Below, in pieces: positions 52,779-63,062 of a DNA stretch of 64,000 nucleotides (its first letter is position 1; each line of letters opens with the position of its first letter). Location: the NCBI RefSeq assembly GCF_000187935.1, contig NZ_AEUT02000001.1, positions 62,001-126,000 of the forward strand, read 5' to 3'. The notes under the pieces are model-generated. The model did not search any database and was not told the DNA's origin. It saw only the letters and a list, made by a program, of their open reading frames with translations. Source of the DNA: Streptococcus parauberis NCFD 2020. Its GTDB lineage: Bacteria > Bacillota > Bacilli > Lactobacillales > Streptococcaceae. The position numbers and the translations under genes were made by a program.

Positions 52779-53405
52779 ATGAAATTAGTCGATTTATCTC
52801 TCTTTGAATTTGCCCAGGTCTTGGGATCTGATGCCCCAGCTCCTGGAGGAGGCTCTGCGGCAGCTCTTTCAGCTGCAAATGGTATTTCTTTAACCAAAAT
52901 GGTTTGTGAACTAACACTTGGAAAGAAAAAATATGCTGATGAGGAAGCGTTAATCAAAACAATTCATGAAGCATCTAGTCAATTACAAATGGACCTCTTA
53001 GTTGCTATTGATAAAGATACAGAAGCATTTAATCTTGTATCAGCCGTCTTTGATATGCCTAAAGAAACAGATGATGACAAATTAGCTCGCAGACAGGCTA
53101 TGCAAAATGCTTTAAAAGAAGCTACTAAATCACCATTTACAATGATGGAACAAATGTTAGAAGCTATTAAAGTAACTGAAAAAGCTGTTGGGCACTCAAA
53201 TACTAATGCAGCAAGTGACTTGGGTGTTGCGGCCTTGAATCTAAAAGCAGGCCTACAAGGAGCATGGTTAAATGTTCTCATAAACCTTACAGGGATAAAA
53301 GATACAGAGTTTGTTGAAAACTATAAAGCAAAGGGACAAAGTATCTTAGATGAAGGCTCTCAATTATCCGACAAGATTTATACAGAGGTATTAAATAGTT
53401 TATAA
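52779..53405 (+). CDS. fchA: Formimidoyltetrahydrofolate cyclodeaminase
   Basis: 208 residues, all-helical cyclodeaminase. Converts 5-formimino-THF to 5,10-methenyl-THF with release of ammonia. The folate-binding signature [19 protein letters not shown] (about 18-36) and [20 protein letters not shown] (about 146-165) are complete. It follows ftcD by 13 bases with GAGGT and channels its product. Confidence 0.92.
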   Translation: MKLVDLSLFEFAQVLGSDAPAPGGGSAAALSAANGISLTKMVCELTLGKKKYADEEALIKTIHEASSQLQMDLLVAIDKDTEAFNLVSAVFDMPKETDDDKLARRQAMQNALKEATKSPFTMMEQMLEAIKVTEKAVGHSNTNAASDLGVAALNLKAGLQGAWLNVLINLTGIKDTEFVENYKAKGQSILDEGSQLSDKIYTEVLNSL

Positions 53406-53416
53406 AAGGAGAAAAA

Positions 53417-55090
53417 ATGGTGCAATCAGATATTGAAATTGCAAATTCAGTTGAAATGTGTCCGATTACTGATGTGGCCCAATCAATTGGTATTAAAGAG
53501 GATGCCTTAACCCTCTATGGTAAATATAAGGCAAAAATTGATGCCAGACAATTAGCTACATTGAATGATAAAAAAGATGGTAAGTTAATTTTAGTGACTG
53601 CCATCTCACCAACACCTGCAGGTGAAGGTAAAACAACAACCTCAGTTGGTTTAGTAGATGCCTTGTCACACATTGGTAAAAAGGCTGTGATTGCTCTTAG
53701 AGAACCATCTTTAGGGCCTGTATTTGGTGTTAAAGGTGGTGCAGCTGGAGGAGGTCATGCTCAGGTCGTTCCAATGGAAGACATTAACTTACACTTTACA
53801 GGTGATTTTCATGCTATTGGAATAGCCAATAACCTGTTAGCTGCCTTAATTGATAACCATATTCATCATGGCAATACATTAGGTATTGATTCACGTCGTA
53901 TCACATGGAAACGTGTTGTAGATATGAATGATCGTCAATTGCGTCATATTGTAAATGGACTTCAAGGTAAAGTAAATGGTGTTCCTCGTGAAGATGGTTA
54001 CGACATTACTGTAGCTTCTGAAATTATGGCCATTCTTTGTTTGTCAGAAACAATTTCAGATTTGAAAGAACGCTTAGGTAAAATAATTATTGGTTACAAC
54101 TTCCAAGGGGAACCGGTTACTGCACATGACTTAAAAGCAGAAGGTGCAATGGCAGCTTTACTTAAAGAAGCAATTCATCCAAATATCGTGCAAACTCTCG
54201 AACATACACCAGCATTAATCCATGGTGGCCCATTTGCCAATATTGCACATGGCTGTAACAGTGTTTTAGCAACTAAATTAGCTCTCAAATATGCAGACTA
54301 CGCAGTTACTGAAGCAGGATTTGGGGCTGACTTAGGTGCTGAAAAATTCATTGATATAAAATGTCGTCTCTCAGGAATTAGACCTGCAGCAGTTGTTTTA
54401 GTTGCGACAATTCGTGCTCTAAAAATGCATGGAGGAGTTGCAAAAACAGATTTAGGAACAGAAAATGTTCAAGCTGTTCTAGGTGGTCTACCAAACTTAG
54501 ATAAACATTTGGAAAATATTCAAGAAGTATATGGATTACCAGTTGTTGTAGCTATCAATAAATTCCCACTTGATACTGAAGCAGAATTACAAGCAGTTTA
54601 TGATGCATGTGAAAAACGTAATGTTGATGTTGTTATTTCAGATGTATGGGCAAATGGCGGTTCAGGTGGTGCTGAGCTAGCTGAAAAAGTAGTTGCCTTA
54701 GCAGAAAAAGAAAATACCTTCTCATTTGTTTACGACGAAACAGATAGCATTGAAACAAAATTAACTAAAATTGTTACCAAAATTTATGGTGGTAACGGAA
54801 TTTCATTAACACCAGCTGCCAAACGAGAAATGAATGATTTAGAACGATTAGGGTTTGGAAATTATCCAATCTGTATGGCTAAAACTCAATATTCATTCTC
54901 AGATGACGCAAAAAAACTAGGTGCCCCTAAAGATTTTACAGTTAAAATCTCTAATTTAAAAGTATCTGCAGGAGCTGGCTTTATCGTTGCTCTTACTGGT
55001 GCAGTTATGACTATGCCAGGTCTTCCGAAAGTACCTGCAAGTGAAAAAATTGATATTGATGATGAGGGCAATATCACTGGATTATTCTAG
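53417..55090 (+). CDS. fhs: Formate-tetrahydrofolate ligase
   Basis: 557 residues. Interconverts formate + THF + ATP with 10-formyl-THF + ADP + phosphate. P-loop [16 protein letters not shown] (about 64-79) and the [20 protein letters not shown] block (about 98-117). Placed after fchA it can run in reverse: methenyl-THF from histidine becomes 10-formyl-THF by FolD (not in this window), and Fhs then yields formate and ATP. Streptococci may carry a second housekeeping copy; this one is clearly part of the hut operon. Confidence 0.95.
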   Translation: MVQSDIEIANSVEMCPITDVAQSIGIKEDALTLYGKYKAKIDARQLATLNDKKDGKLILVTAISPTPAGEGKTTTSVGLVDALSHIGKKAVIALREPSLGPVFGVKGGAAGGGHAQVVPMEDINLHFTGDFHAIGIANNLLAALIDNHIHHGNTLGIDSRRITWKRVVDMNDRQLRHIVNGLQGKVNGVPREDGYDITVASEIMAILCLSETISDLKERLGKIIIGYNFQGEPVTAHDLKAEGAMAALLKEAIHPNIVQTLEHTPALIHGGPFANIAHGCNSVLATKLALKYADYAVTEAGFGADLGAEKFIDIKCRLSGIRPAAVVLVATIRALKMHGGVAKTDLGTENVQAVLGGLPNLDKHLENIQEVYGLPVVVAINKFPLDTEAELQAVYDACEKRNVDVVISDVWANGGSGGAELAEKVVALAEKENTFSFVYDETDSIETKLTKIVTKIYGGNGISLTPAAKREMNDLERLGFGNYPICMAKTQYSFSDDAKKLGAPKDFTVKISNLKVSAGAGFIVALTGAVMTMPGLPKVPASEKIDIDDEGNITGLF

Positions 55091-55101
55091 AGAATAATAA
55101 T

Positions 55102-55716
55102 ATGATACAAATTAAAATTCTAAGTGAAGTTGATTTCCATAACTCAATCTGGTCAGGGGGGAAAACGAAACAATTGTTTATCTTTCCTGAAACTGGTGAT
55201 TATCAAAGTCGACAATTTGATTACCGCTTATCAACTGCAACAGTTGAATTAGCACAATCTGAGTTTTCCGATTTATCTGGATATCATCGTTTAATAATGA
55301 GCTTAGATAAGCCAATTAAACTTTCACTAAAAGATCAACAAGCGGAAAAACTATTACGAGTTTTTGAAAGTTATTATTTTGAAGGAAACGAAAAAATAAT
55401 TAGCAGAGGAGAATGCACAGACTATAATTTAATATATAATAATAATTATGTCGGCCAAATGATGGCTATCGCTCGCAATAATGATCCAATTTGTGAAAAT
55501 AATCCTATTCAATTCATTTATGCATTAAATGATCTTCATTTTCAAATTGAAAATATGTGTGAAGGAATATTACAAGCAAATCATTTATTAATTGTAGAAA
55601 AAAATTCCACAAATAACTCAATAAAGATAAATTTATCTCCCTATCAAGAAGTTGGCCAGATGATAGCGGTTTGGGCGGGGTTATCAGACAGAGATGGATT
55701 TAGTTTGCATGATTAA
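55102..55716 (+). CDS. hutD: HutD-family protein
   Basis: 204 residues. HutD (PF05962-like) cupin-type protein with the usual opening (WSGGKTKQLFIFPETGDYQS, about 18-37) and FDYRLSTATVE. The role is unclear; in Pseudomonas HutD is proposed to limit hut activity by binding urocanate or formylglutamate. The ribosome site is weak and the gene starts 12 bases after fhs, so translation may depend on coupling. Confidence 0.85.
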   Translation: MIQIKILSEVDFHNSIWSGGKTKQLFIFPETGDYQSRQFDYRLSTATVELAQSEFSDLSGYHRLIMSLDKPIKLSLKDQQAEKLLRVFESYYFEGNEKIISRGECTDYNLIYNNNYVGQMMAIARNNDPICENNPIQFIYALNDLHFQIENMCEGILQANHLLIVEKNSTNNSIKINLSPYQEVGQMIAVWAGLSDRDGFSLHD

Positions 55717-55741
55717 AGGCTCTTTAAGGAGGAGCAATATT

Positions 55742-57079
55742 ATGGATTCAAATAAACTTAGCGTGCAAGAACGGGAAGACGCAAAATTCTCACTTAGTGG
55801 AGCAACCTTATATGGTATCAATGCTGTAATTGGTTCAGGAATTTTCTTACTTCCACAAAGTATCTATAAAGGCTTAGGTCCAGCTTCAATTCTAGTAATG
55901 GCTGGGACAGCCGTATTAACAATTATGCTTGCAGTATGTTTTGCAGAAGTTTCCGGTTATTTTGGAAAAAATGGTGGGGCTTTCCAATATTCAAAACGTG
56001 CCTTTGGTGATTTCATCGGCTTTAATGTTGGTATTCTAGGCTGGGCAGTAACCATCTTTGCTTGGGCTGCTATGGCAGCTGGTTTTGCAAAAATGTTTAT
56101 TATCACTTTCCCTGCATGTGAAGGCATGAACGTACCCCTTAGTATTGGTTTAGTTATTCTTCTTTCTTTAATGAATATTGCAGGTTTGAAAACATCAAAA
56201 ATTTTAACCATTACAGCAACTATTGCAAAATTAATTCCAATTGTTGCCTTTGCAGTTTGCACTCTCTTCTTCTTTAAAAATGGAGTTGGTCATTTTACCC
56301 CATTTGTTCAATTAGAAGATGGACAAAGTTTGATGAGTGCCGTGTCAGGAACAGCAGTCTATATTTTCTATGGCTTCATTGGATTTGAAACACTTTCAAT
56401 TGTTGCTGGTGAAATGCGCAACCCAGAAAAAAATGTGCCCCGTGCTATCTTAAGCTCAATCTCAATTGTATCTATTCTTTATATGCTTATCATTGGTGGA
56501 ACTATCGCTATGTTAGGTGGTGGTATCATGGGTACAAATGCACCAGTACAAGATGCTTTTGTTAAAATGATTGGCCCTGCCGGAGCATGGATGGTTTCAA
56601 TTGGTGCCCTTATTTCAATTACTGGTTTGAATATGGGAGAATCCATCATGGTTCCACGTTATGGTGCAGCTATTGCAAATGAAGGCCTATTACCAGCAGG
56701 TATTGCTAAAGAAAATAAAAATGCGGCTCCAGTTGTTGCCATTGCAATTTCCAGTGGTATTGCAATTGCTCTCTTGTTGTCAGGATCATTTGAAACATTA
56801 GCTACACTTTCTGTAGTATTCCGTTTCTTCCAATATATTCCAACTGCACTAGCTGTAAATAAAATGCGTAAACTTGAACCAAATGCTGATCTAACATTCC
56901 GTGTTCCTTTTGGTCCAGTTATTCCAATTGTTGCAGTTGTAATTAGTTTATTAATGATTATTGGTGATAACCCAATGAATGTTGTTTATGGTATTATTGG
57001 TGTCATTATTTCAAGTACTATTTACTACTTTATGCATGGACGTAAACAGGCAACAAATACTCCAAAAACAACAGATTAA
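55742..57079 (+). CDS. APC-family amino-acid permease, probable histidine transporter
   Basis: 445 residues with about 12 membrane helices. APC hallmark GINAVIGSGIFLLPQSIYKG (about 24-43) with the substrate-binding GSG, and YIFYGFIGFETLSIVAGEMRNPEKNVP (about 202-228). ATG 55742 with AAGGAGG nine bases upstream is chosen over in-frame starts inside hutD. Its position between hutD and hutH makes histidine (or urocanate) uptake the most likely role, inferred from context. Confidence 0.87.
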   Translation: MDSNKLSVQEREDAKFSLSGATLYGINAVIGSGIFLLPQSIYKGLGPASILVMAGTAVLTIMLAVCFAEVSGYFGKNGGAFQYSKRAFGDFIGFNVGILGWAVTIFAWAAMAAGFAKMFIITFPACEGMNVPLSIGLVILLSLMNIAGLKTSKILTITATIAKLIPIVAFAVCTLFFFKNGVGHFTPFVQLEDGQSLMSAVSGTAVYIFYGFIGFETLSIVAGEMRNPEKNVPRAILSSISIVSILYMLIIGGTIAMLGGGIMGTNAPVQDAFVKMIGPAGAWMVSIGALISITGLNMGESIMVPRYGAAIANEGLLPAGIAKENKNAAPVVAIAISSGIAIALLLSGSFETLATLSVVFRFFQYIPTALAVNKMRKLEPNADLTFRVPFGPVIPIVAVVISLLMIIGDNPMNVVYGIIGVIISSTIYYFMHGRKQATNTPKTTD

Positions 57080-57104
57080 TTAGAAAGATAGAGGATTTTA
57101 TCAA

Positions 57105-58646
57105 ATGACAAAAATTTTGAATTTAGATGGTGAAAGTTTAACACTAGAAGATGTGGTAACTGTTGCGCGTGAAGGTCAACAATGTCAAATTGACGAAAAT
57201 GCCAAAAAAGAAGTGACTGAATCACGTAAAATTGTCGATGATATTGTAAGAGAAAAAAGAGTTGTTTACGGTGTAACAACAGGTTTTGGTTCTCTATGTA
57301 ACGTTTCTATCTCACCAGAAGATGCAACTCAATTACAAGAAAACTTAATTAGAACTCACTCATCAGGTTTTGGCGATCCATTACCAGAAGATACTGTTCG
57401 TGCCATCATGTTAATCCGTATTAACTCATTAGTTAAAGGATTCTCTGGAATTCGTCTTTCAACAATTGAAAAATTACTTGAACTTTTAAATAAAGGCGTT
57501 CATCCTTATATTCCTGAAAAAGGTTCACTTGGAGCTTCCGGTGACTTGGCTCCACTTGCTCACATGGTATTACCAATCCTAGGTTTAGGTAAAGCATACT
57601 ATAAAGGTGAATTATTGCCAGGTAAAGAAGCTTTGAAAAAAGCAGGTATCGAACCTATTCAACTGGCTGCCAAAGAAGGACTTGCCCTAATCAATGGTAC
57701 AACAGTATTGACAGCAATTGGTGCTCTTGCAACTTATGATGCCATTCAATTGTTAAAACTTTCAGATATCGCTGGCGCACTTTCTCTAGAAGTACACAAT
57801 GGTATTAACAGTCCATTCGAAGAAAGATTGCATACAATTCGCCCTCAAAGCGGACAACTTGCTACAGCTCGTAATATCCGTAATCTAATTGAAGGCAGTA
57901 AGAATATATCTGAAGCTACGCAAAATCACGTACAAGACCCTTACACATTACGTTGTATCCCACAAATTCATGGCGCAAGCAAAGATTCAATTGCTTATGT
58001 AAAAGAAAAAGTGGAAATTGAAATTAACTCAGTTACTGATAACCCAATCATCTGTAAAGATGGACACGTTATTTCAGGTGGTAACTTCCATGGTGAACCA
58101 ATGGCTCAACCATTTGATTTCCTTGGAATTGCTATTTCAGAAATTGGTAATGTTTCAGAACGTCGTGTTGAACGTCTTGTAAATACAAGTTTGAGTAAAT
58201 TACCATCATTCTTAGTTAAACACCCAGGACTAAATTCAGGATTTATGATTACCCAATATGCTTGTGCTGCACTTGCATCAGAAAACAAGGTTCTAGCTCA
58301 TCCAGCTAGTGTGGATTCAATTCCATCTTGTGAAAACCAAGAAGACTTTGTAAGTATGGGTACAATAGCTGCGCGCAAAGCAGGAGAAATTCTTAAGAAT
58401 TCACGTCGCATTGTTGCTACAGAAATTATGGCTGCTTGCCAAGCCTTGGATCTTAAACCAGAAAATGGAAAACTTGGCAAAGGTACACAACCAGCGTATG
58501 ATGTATTCCGTAAAACTCTTAAATTTATTGAATTTGATAAAGATATCGAAATCTATGATGAATTGAATAAAGCATCTGAAGTTATCGAAAGTAAAGAATT
58601 CTTAGCTGCAGTTGAAAAAGAAGCAGACCTTACAATTCAATTCTAG
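57105..58646 (+). CDS. hutH: Histidine ammonia-lyase
   Basis: 513 residues. Removes ammonia from histidine to give urocanate, the entry step. The MIO prosthetic group forms from Ala144-Ser145-Gly146 in KGSLGASGDLAPLAH. Catalytic Tyr in VVYGVTTGFGS (Tyr55), and QDPYTLRCIPQIHGASKD-type motif (QDPYTLRC). Last gene before a strong terminator; 26 bases after the permease with AGAGG. Confidence 0.97.
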   Translation: MTKILNLDGESLTLEDVVTVAREGQQCQIDENAKKEVTESRKIVDDIVREKRVVYGVTTGFGSLCNVSISPEDATQLQENLIRTHSSGFGDPLPEDTVRAIMLIRINSLVKGFSGIRLSTIEKLLELLNKGVHPYIPEKGSLGASGDLAPLAHMVLPILGLGKAYYKGELLPGKEALKKAGIEPIQLAAKEGLALINGTTVLTAIGALATYDAIQLLKLSDIAGALSLEVHNGINSPFEERLHTIRPQSGQLATARNIRNLIEGSKNISEATQNHVQDPYTLRCIPQIHGASKDSIAYVKEKVEIEINSVTDNPIICKDGHVISGGNFHGEPMAQPFDFLGIAISEIGNVSERRVERLVNTSLSKLPSFLVKHPGLNSGFMITQYACAALASENKVLAHPASVDSIPSCENQEDFVSMGTIAARKAGEILKNSRRIVATEIMAACQALDLKPENGKLGKGTQPAYDVFRKTLKFIEFDKDIEIYDELNKASEVIESKEFLAAVEKEADLTIQF

Positions 58647-58704
58647 TTCTAATTCCATTAGTTAAAGTCTTTTTAAGTTGCCATTAAATAGCTTATCCTT
58701 AAGT

Positions 58705-58736
58705 AAGGAAGAGTTTTTGCCAAACTCTTCCTTTTC
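58705..58736 (+). terminator. Terminator of the hutU-hutH operon
   Basis: AAGGAAGAGTTT (58705-58716), five-base loop, AAACTCTTCCTT (58722-58733), then TTTCTT. Confidence 0.88.
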
Positions 58737-58778
58737 TTATAATTATCAATAATAAACTCACTGATTAACAAATAACTA

Positions 58779-58807
58779 TTGATATTGATTAATATGACCC
58801 TTATAAT
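58779..58807 (+). promoter_or_regulatory. Promoter of hutG
   Basis: TTGATA (58779-58784), 17-base spacer, TATAAT (58802-58807). The near-consensus form suggests hutG can be expressed independently of the main operon. Confidence 0.78.
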
Positions 58808-58840
58808 AGATGGTAGAATTAATAGTCTAAGGAGGAAGAA

Positions 58841-59851
58841 ATGTTAAGCAATTATTTCCCAACAAGTTACTCATATTATAGACCTGGGATTGAAGATACA
58901 GATTTATATAACGCTAAGTGGGGAATGCTCATGTCATTCCTTGATTTAAATAATCTGGACTTGGTCCCTGCACAAGGAATTGCCTTTGGAATCATTGGAT
59001 TTAAAAGTGATAAAGGTGTCTATATCAATAATGGACGGGTTGGGGCCGGGGAAGGTCCAATTGCCATTCGGTCACAGTTAGCTAAGTTACCTTGGCACTT
59101 TGGTAATTCGGTTCGTTTATATGATTGTGGTGATATTGATGCACCGAACCATTCATTAGAGGATATGCAAATGGCGCTTGCGGCAGCTGTGAAACGAATG
59201 AGGGAATTACAGATTGTCCCCATCGTTTTAGGCGGAGGTCATGGAACTGCCTTTGGCCATTATTTAGGACTAAAAGAGTCAATGGACCCTCTGGAGGAGT
59301 TGGCTGTCATTAATATGGATGCTCATTTTGATCTTCGACCTTATGAGCATACTGGCCCAAATTCTGGTACAGGATTTAGACAAATGTTTGATTATACTTT
59401 GAGTAATCATCAGATTTTCCCCTATATGGTGCTTGGTATTCAAGAGCATAATAATAATCTTTTTCTTTTTGATTTTGTTGCCAAATCAAAAGCTATCCAA
59501 TTTTTAACAGGCCAAGATATGTACATGATGGGTTACCAAGATGTTTGTCTGGCAGTTGATGATTTTTTGAAAGATAAAGAACATATCTATTTAACCATAG
59601 ACATGGACTGCATTAATGCTGGTCATGCCCCTGGGGTTAGTGCGATTCAATCCTTAGGTGTAGACCCTCAATTAGCTCTGATTGTCTTGCAACACATAGC
59701 GGCAAGTGGTAAATTGATTGGTTTTGACCTAGTCGAAGTTTCTCCTCCGCATGATATCGATAACCATACAGCTAATTTAGCAGCAACTTTTATTTTTTAC
59801 ATTACCCAGATTCTTGCACAGAATCATCAAATCATTAAAAGTATAAGATAA
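58841..59851 (+). CDS. hutG: Formimidoylglutamase (arginase family)
   Basis: 336 residues, ureohydrolase fold. Hydrolyses formiminoglutamate to glutamate and formamide. The binuclear manganese site is complete: [10 protein letters not shown] (His about 128), [10 protein letters not shown] (DxHxD about 156-160) and [16 protein letters not shown] (DxD about 248-250). AAGGAGG precedes the ATG. It has its own promoter and terminator and offers a second route in parallel with FtcD/FchA. Confidence 0.93.
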   Translation: MLSNYFPTSYSYYRPGIEDTDLYNAKWGMLMSFLDLNNLDLVPAQGIAFGIIGFKSDKGVYINNGRVGAGEGPIAIRSQLAKLPWHFGNSVRLYDCGDIDAPNHSLEDMQMALAAAVKRMRELQIVPIVLGGGHGTAFGHYLGLKESMDPLEELAVINMDAHFDLRPYEHTGPNSGTGFRQMFDYTLSNHQIFPYMVLGIQEHNNNLFLFDFVAKSKAIQFLTGQDMYMMGYQDVCLAVDDFLKDKEHIYLTIDMDCINAGHAPGVSAIQSLGVDPQLALIVLQHIAASGKLIGFDLVEVSPPHDIDNHTANLAATFIFYITQILAQNHQIIKSIR

Positions 59852-59852
59852 T

Positions 59853-59905
59853 AACCTAATAAGTAGAAGGAGTTTAAGTACTCTAATTCTACTTATCAGG
59901 TTTTT
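59853..59905. terminator. Bidirectional terminator between hutG and the SARP-like gene
   Basis: AACCTAATAAGTAGA (59853-59867) pairs with TCTACTTATCAGGTT (59888-59902) with one mismatch, then a T run. Confidence 0.8.
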
Positions 59906-62900
59906 TACTTAGTTATGATGATTTTTTGGTTAAGGGAATCTAGTTCTTTGATTAATTGACAGTCTCGATATGGATTGAGATGTGTCTTTGCAGTCGAATA
60001 ATAATATTGGAAATCATGTGGCAAAAGAGACTGAAGGGTGTCATCACAAATGATTTTCAGTTGTAGTTTGTAAGCAATAATTGCAAATAAATAATTAATA
60101 TAGCCCTTATCTCGAGGATTTGAATAGCGTGAAATCAAACAATCTTGTTTATTAATGACATTAATTAAAGACTGATAATCACCTTTAGCACAATTAATTA
60201 GAGTGGAATAAACTTCTAATTGCGTTTCTTTCCAAGGAAAACTCAATGATTTTAGTGCTTCCTTGGATTGAATAAAGATTCGGTCAGCATTTTCAAAATC
60301 CTGTTTGTAATAATAGGAAATTCCTAAACCAATATAGAATGAGATAATAGATGGCTCATTTAAATTATTTTGTGACAATGTGATTGCTTTTTGTTGATAG
60401 GCCATGGCTTGATCGGGATTACCTTGCATTTGCTTAATTTCTGCCAAATAGTCTAGCGCAGCAGCAATTTGAATGGCATATTTACTTTGGAGACTAGCTG
60501 TCAAACTGAAGCAATTAATTGATTCTTTTATCTGGTGAATAGCGTCGTCAATTCTTCCAACCATCAGATAGTAGAGGCCATGCAATCTAAGATTGATCGC
60601 GATAGCTTCATGGTTATTTGCCTCTACCGATGCATCAAGTGCTAAATCAGTATAATACTTCATTTCGGGGATATTTTCTACTTGGATACAGTAGTAAATC
60701 AATTGGCGATATCCTTCAAGTAAGTAGTCTGTGTGGTGCCACTCATTAGCGAAAGCAATTACTCTTTGGATATTGGCAATTCCTTGTTGATACTGACCGA
60801 CTCGAATCATGTAGCAACCTTCTAAATAGAGGAACTTAATCATCGACTCTTGGAAATCTTTGATTTTCTCATAACGTAATCTTAGTTCTTCTATTTGTTT
60901 ACGAATCAGATTAAATTGATTTTGGATGAGCTGATGTTTCTCATTCCAAGAAGGACTGATTTGCTCATTGGTTTGGGTGTAAATTGGAAACAGTTCATGG
61001 TGGAATTGTAAGGTAGATTCTAGATAATTCAATTGAAAAGCTAAGGCTTTAATTGGTTGTTTGGCACATTTATAATGATAAGAAATCTCATTAAAGAGGT
61101 GACTGGGATCATGATGTTGGTGGATACTATTTTCTAAACTTTGAGCAATTTGCGCGTGCATCATTCTGCGTTTAGCAATTGTTAAGTGATCATAGCAGTA
61201 AATGGCAAATAGTGACTGATGGAAACGACAATTGACTTCTTGTTCACTATAGGTTTCCTCAAGAATTTGTTGATGGCATAAGTCTTCAACTATATCTAAA
61301 CAATCTTGGTAAGGTAGAGTAAGTAACTCTGACAAAAGTGTCAATGGAGCAGACATTTGGAAACAAGCGAGGTAATTTAATAGCTCCGCTCCCTGGCTAT
61401 TGACCTGTTCTAATTTAATAGAAAATTTTGCTTCCATTGCAGGGGTTAAGGCTTGGAATTTATAGCCTTGCAATTGCTGCGCACAGTATTCTGAAAGGAA
61501 AAATGGGTTACCTTGACTAAGGGTGAGAATTTTTTGAAAATCTTGGTCCCCTAAATTCAAATGGTCTAGGTTTTGGTGAAGATAAGCTAAACTTTCCTTC
61601 TCTGATAAGGGATTTAATTTAAGTTGATCCAATTGTTTTCTATAGACCAATTGATTGATAAACACGTCCAATTCTCTTGAAGAATCAATATGTTTCGTCA
61701 AGACGAAAGCAACAGGTAAATTCTTGATATGATTGATAATGTTTTGGAGTAAGTTGATTCCGTCAGCGTCCATAAAATGGATATCTTCAATTAGGATAAC
61801 AGTTGCTTTTCGTTCAGCGATTCCTTTAATCAAATCAATTATAAAAGTAACTAATTCTGATTGATTTATTAAGACACTTTTATTAGAAAGTAGGGATGGA
61901 AAGAAATCCTGGATACGATTTTTCCATTCACTTATCGTCATTAGTTGGTGTTGGATAACTAAATCTCCTAAACCATCAGTTATTTCTTGCCAGAGACGTA
62001 GTGAATTTTGACGATCCTCCCGGAAACATTCAGAGGTAACAATTTGAAATTCTTTAGTTTGATTTGAAAGGACTTGTCGAGTAACCGTTCTTTTTCCAAT
62101 GCCGGTGCCACCAACTAAGAGCATTGTTCGAGGTTGAGAACTTTCAAGGATCTTATCGAAATAATTTTCGAGCGCCTTGATTTCATTTATTCGTCCATAA
62201 AATTGATTAGTTGTTTTGAGAAACTGGGTAACTTTTCTTTTGTTTCGGTTTTTAGCAACAACTTCTTCATAGATTTGTTGACTAGTTTCACTGGGTGCTA
62301 TTCCTAGTTCCTTATCTAATAAATTGACCATTTTATAATAGATCTCAATCACTTTTCCGAAACGATGGTGGTGTTGATAAAGACGCATTAATAATTGGTA
62401 ATTTTTCTCTTCATATTCATCAATTGCTATTAAATGAAAGATTGTCTCTTCAACCTCTTCAAAAGGAGCAGTCGTTAACATCTGTTCAATTTTTTGATAA
62501 GAATATTTGATAAACATCTGTTCACAATGAGAACGCATTTTGGTTAACCAAAGGTCGAAGGTTTCATTCGATTTTAAGTAGAAACCTTGTAAGAAATCCC
62601 CCTTATATAAATCAAGATGATGTTTTGGGTTTGTTAAAAACTCAGTAACATCAGATTCAACAGTTAAGTCGGGGTTGAAAGCTAGGATTGAACGACTAGG
62701 ACAGATAATAAAATCGTCTCCCAAAATTTTATTAACTTGATAAATTGTATTACGCAGATTTTTTTTAGCAGTTTGATTATCTTTATCTTCCCAAAGGATT
62801 CCTGCAATTTGGTCACGATTAACATTGCCGTTAATCACCATATAATAGAGCAAGGCATTAATTTTAGAGAAGGAAAAAAATATTTCTTTTTGATCAAGAA

Positions 62901-62943
62901 GAATAGAAGGGTTGCCTAATAAATTAAGTGTTAGTACTGACAT
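59905..62943 (-). CDS. SARP/AfsR-like regulator: winged helix + BTAD + ATPase + TPR, candidate hut regulator
   Basis: 1012 residues from ATG 62943; an in-frame ATG at 62964 overlaps the GGAGG ribosome site and is rejected. N-terminal OmpR-like winged helix (about 1-90, LTLNLLGNPSILLDQKEIFF), bacterial transcriptional activator domain (about 95-235, with WLTKMRSHCEQMFIKYSYQK and LLDKELGIAPSETSQQIYEE), then a STAND-type ATPase with Walker A GGTGIGKRT (about 278-286) and Walker B-like TVILIEDIHFMDADG, and a helical TPR-rich C-terminal half (about 640-1000). Such proteins activate neighbouring operons in response to a ligand or to ATP. Adjacent to and convergent with hutG, it is the obvious candidate regulator of hut; that link is inference. 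Confidence 0.85.
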   Translation of the reverse strand: MSVLTLNLLGNPSILLDQKEIFFSFSKINALLYYMVINGNVNRDQIAGILWEDKDNQTAKKNLRNTIYQVNKILGDDFIICPSRSILAFNPDLTVESDVTEFLTNPKHHLDLYKGDFLQGFYLKSNETFDLWLTKMRSHCEQMFIKYSYQKIEQMLTTAPFEEVEETIFHLIAIDEYEEKNYQLLMRLYQHHHRFGKVIEIYYKMVNLLDKELGIAPSETSQQIYEEVVAKNRNKRKVTQFLKTTNQFYGRINEIKALENYFDKILESSQPRTMLLVGGTGIGKRTVTRQVLSNQTKEFQIVTSECFREDRQNSLRLWQEITDGLGDLVIQHQLMTISEWKNRIQDFFPSLLSNKSVLINQSELVTFIIDLIKGIAERKATVILIEDIHFMDADGINLLQNIINHIKNLPVAFVLTKHIDSSRELDVFINQLVYRKQLDQLKLNPLSEKESLAYLHQNLDHLNLGDQDFQKILTLSQGNPFFLSEYCAQQLQGYKFQALTPAMEAKFSIKLEQVNSQGAELLNYLACFQMSAPLTLLSELLTLPYQDCLDIVEDLCHQQILEETYSEQEVNCRFHQSLFAIYCYDHLTIAKRRMMHAQIAQSLENSIHQHHDPSHLFNEISYHYKCAKQPIKALAFQLNYLESTLQFHHELFPIYTQTNEQISPSWNEKHQLIQNQFNLIRKQIEELRLRYEKIKDFQESMIKFLYLEGCYMIRVGQYQQGIANIQRVIAFANEWHHTDYLLEGYRQLIYYCIQVENIPEMKYYTDLALDASVEANNHEAIAINLRLHGLYYLMVGRIDDAIHQIKESINCFSLTASLQSKYAIQIAAALDYLAEIKQMQGNPDQAMAYQQKAITLSQNNLNEPSIISFYIGLGISYYYKQDFENADRIFIQSKEALKSLSFPWKETQLEVYSTLINCAKGDYQSLINVINKQDCLISRYSNPRDKGYINYLFAIIAYKLQLKIICDDTLQSLLPHDFQYYYSTAKTHLNPYRDCQLIKELDSLNQKIIITK

Positions 62944-62945
62944 AG

Positions 62946-62959
62946 TGTAAACGCCTCCA
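62946..62959. promoter_or_regulatory. Weak cre-like site at the SARP-like gene
   Basis: TGTAAACGCCTCCA agrees with TGWNANCGNTNWCA at 12 of 14 positions and overlaps the ribosome site of the gene. It may be coincidental. Confidence 0.35.
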
Positions 62960-62975
62960 TTCAAAATATACTACC

Positions 62976-63004
62976 AATATATACTAAATAGTTAGATAAA
63001 TCAA
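62976..63004 (-). promoter_or_regulatory. Candidate promoter of the SARP-like gene
   Basis: On the minus strand TTGATT (63004-62999), 17 bases, TATATT (62981-62976). Confidence 0.55.
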
Positions 63005-63026
63005 GGTTCCATTAAAATTGGATTAA

Positions 63027-63056
63027 CAAAAAAAGCTAGTCTTATTTAGACTAGCT
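63027..63056 (-). terminator. Terminator of lysS
   Basis: Minus-strand hairpin with arms AGCTAGTCT and AGACTAGCT (63034-63042 and 63048-63056), then a T run (63034-63028). Confidence 0.88.
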
Positions 63057-63062
63057 CCATTG

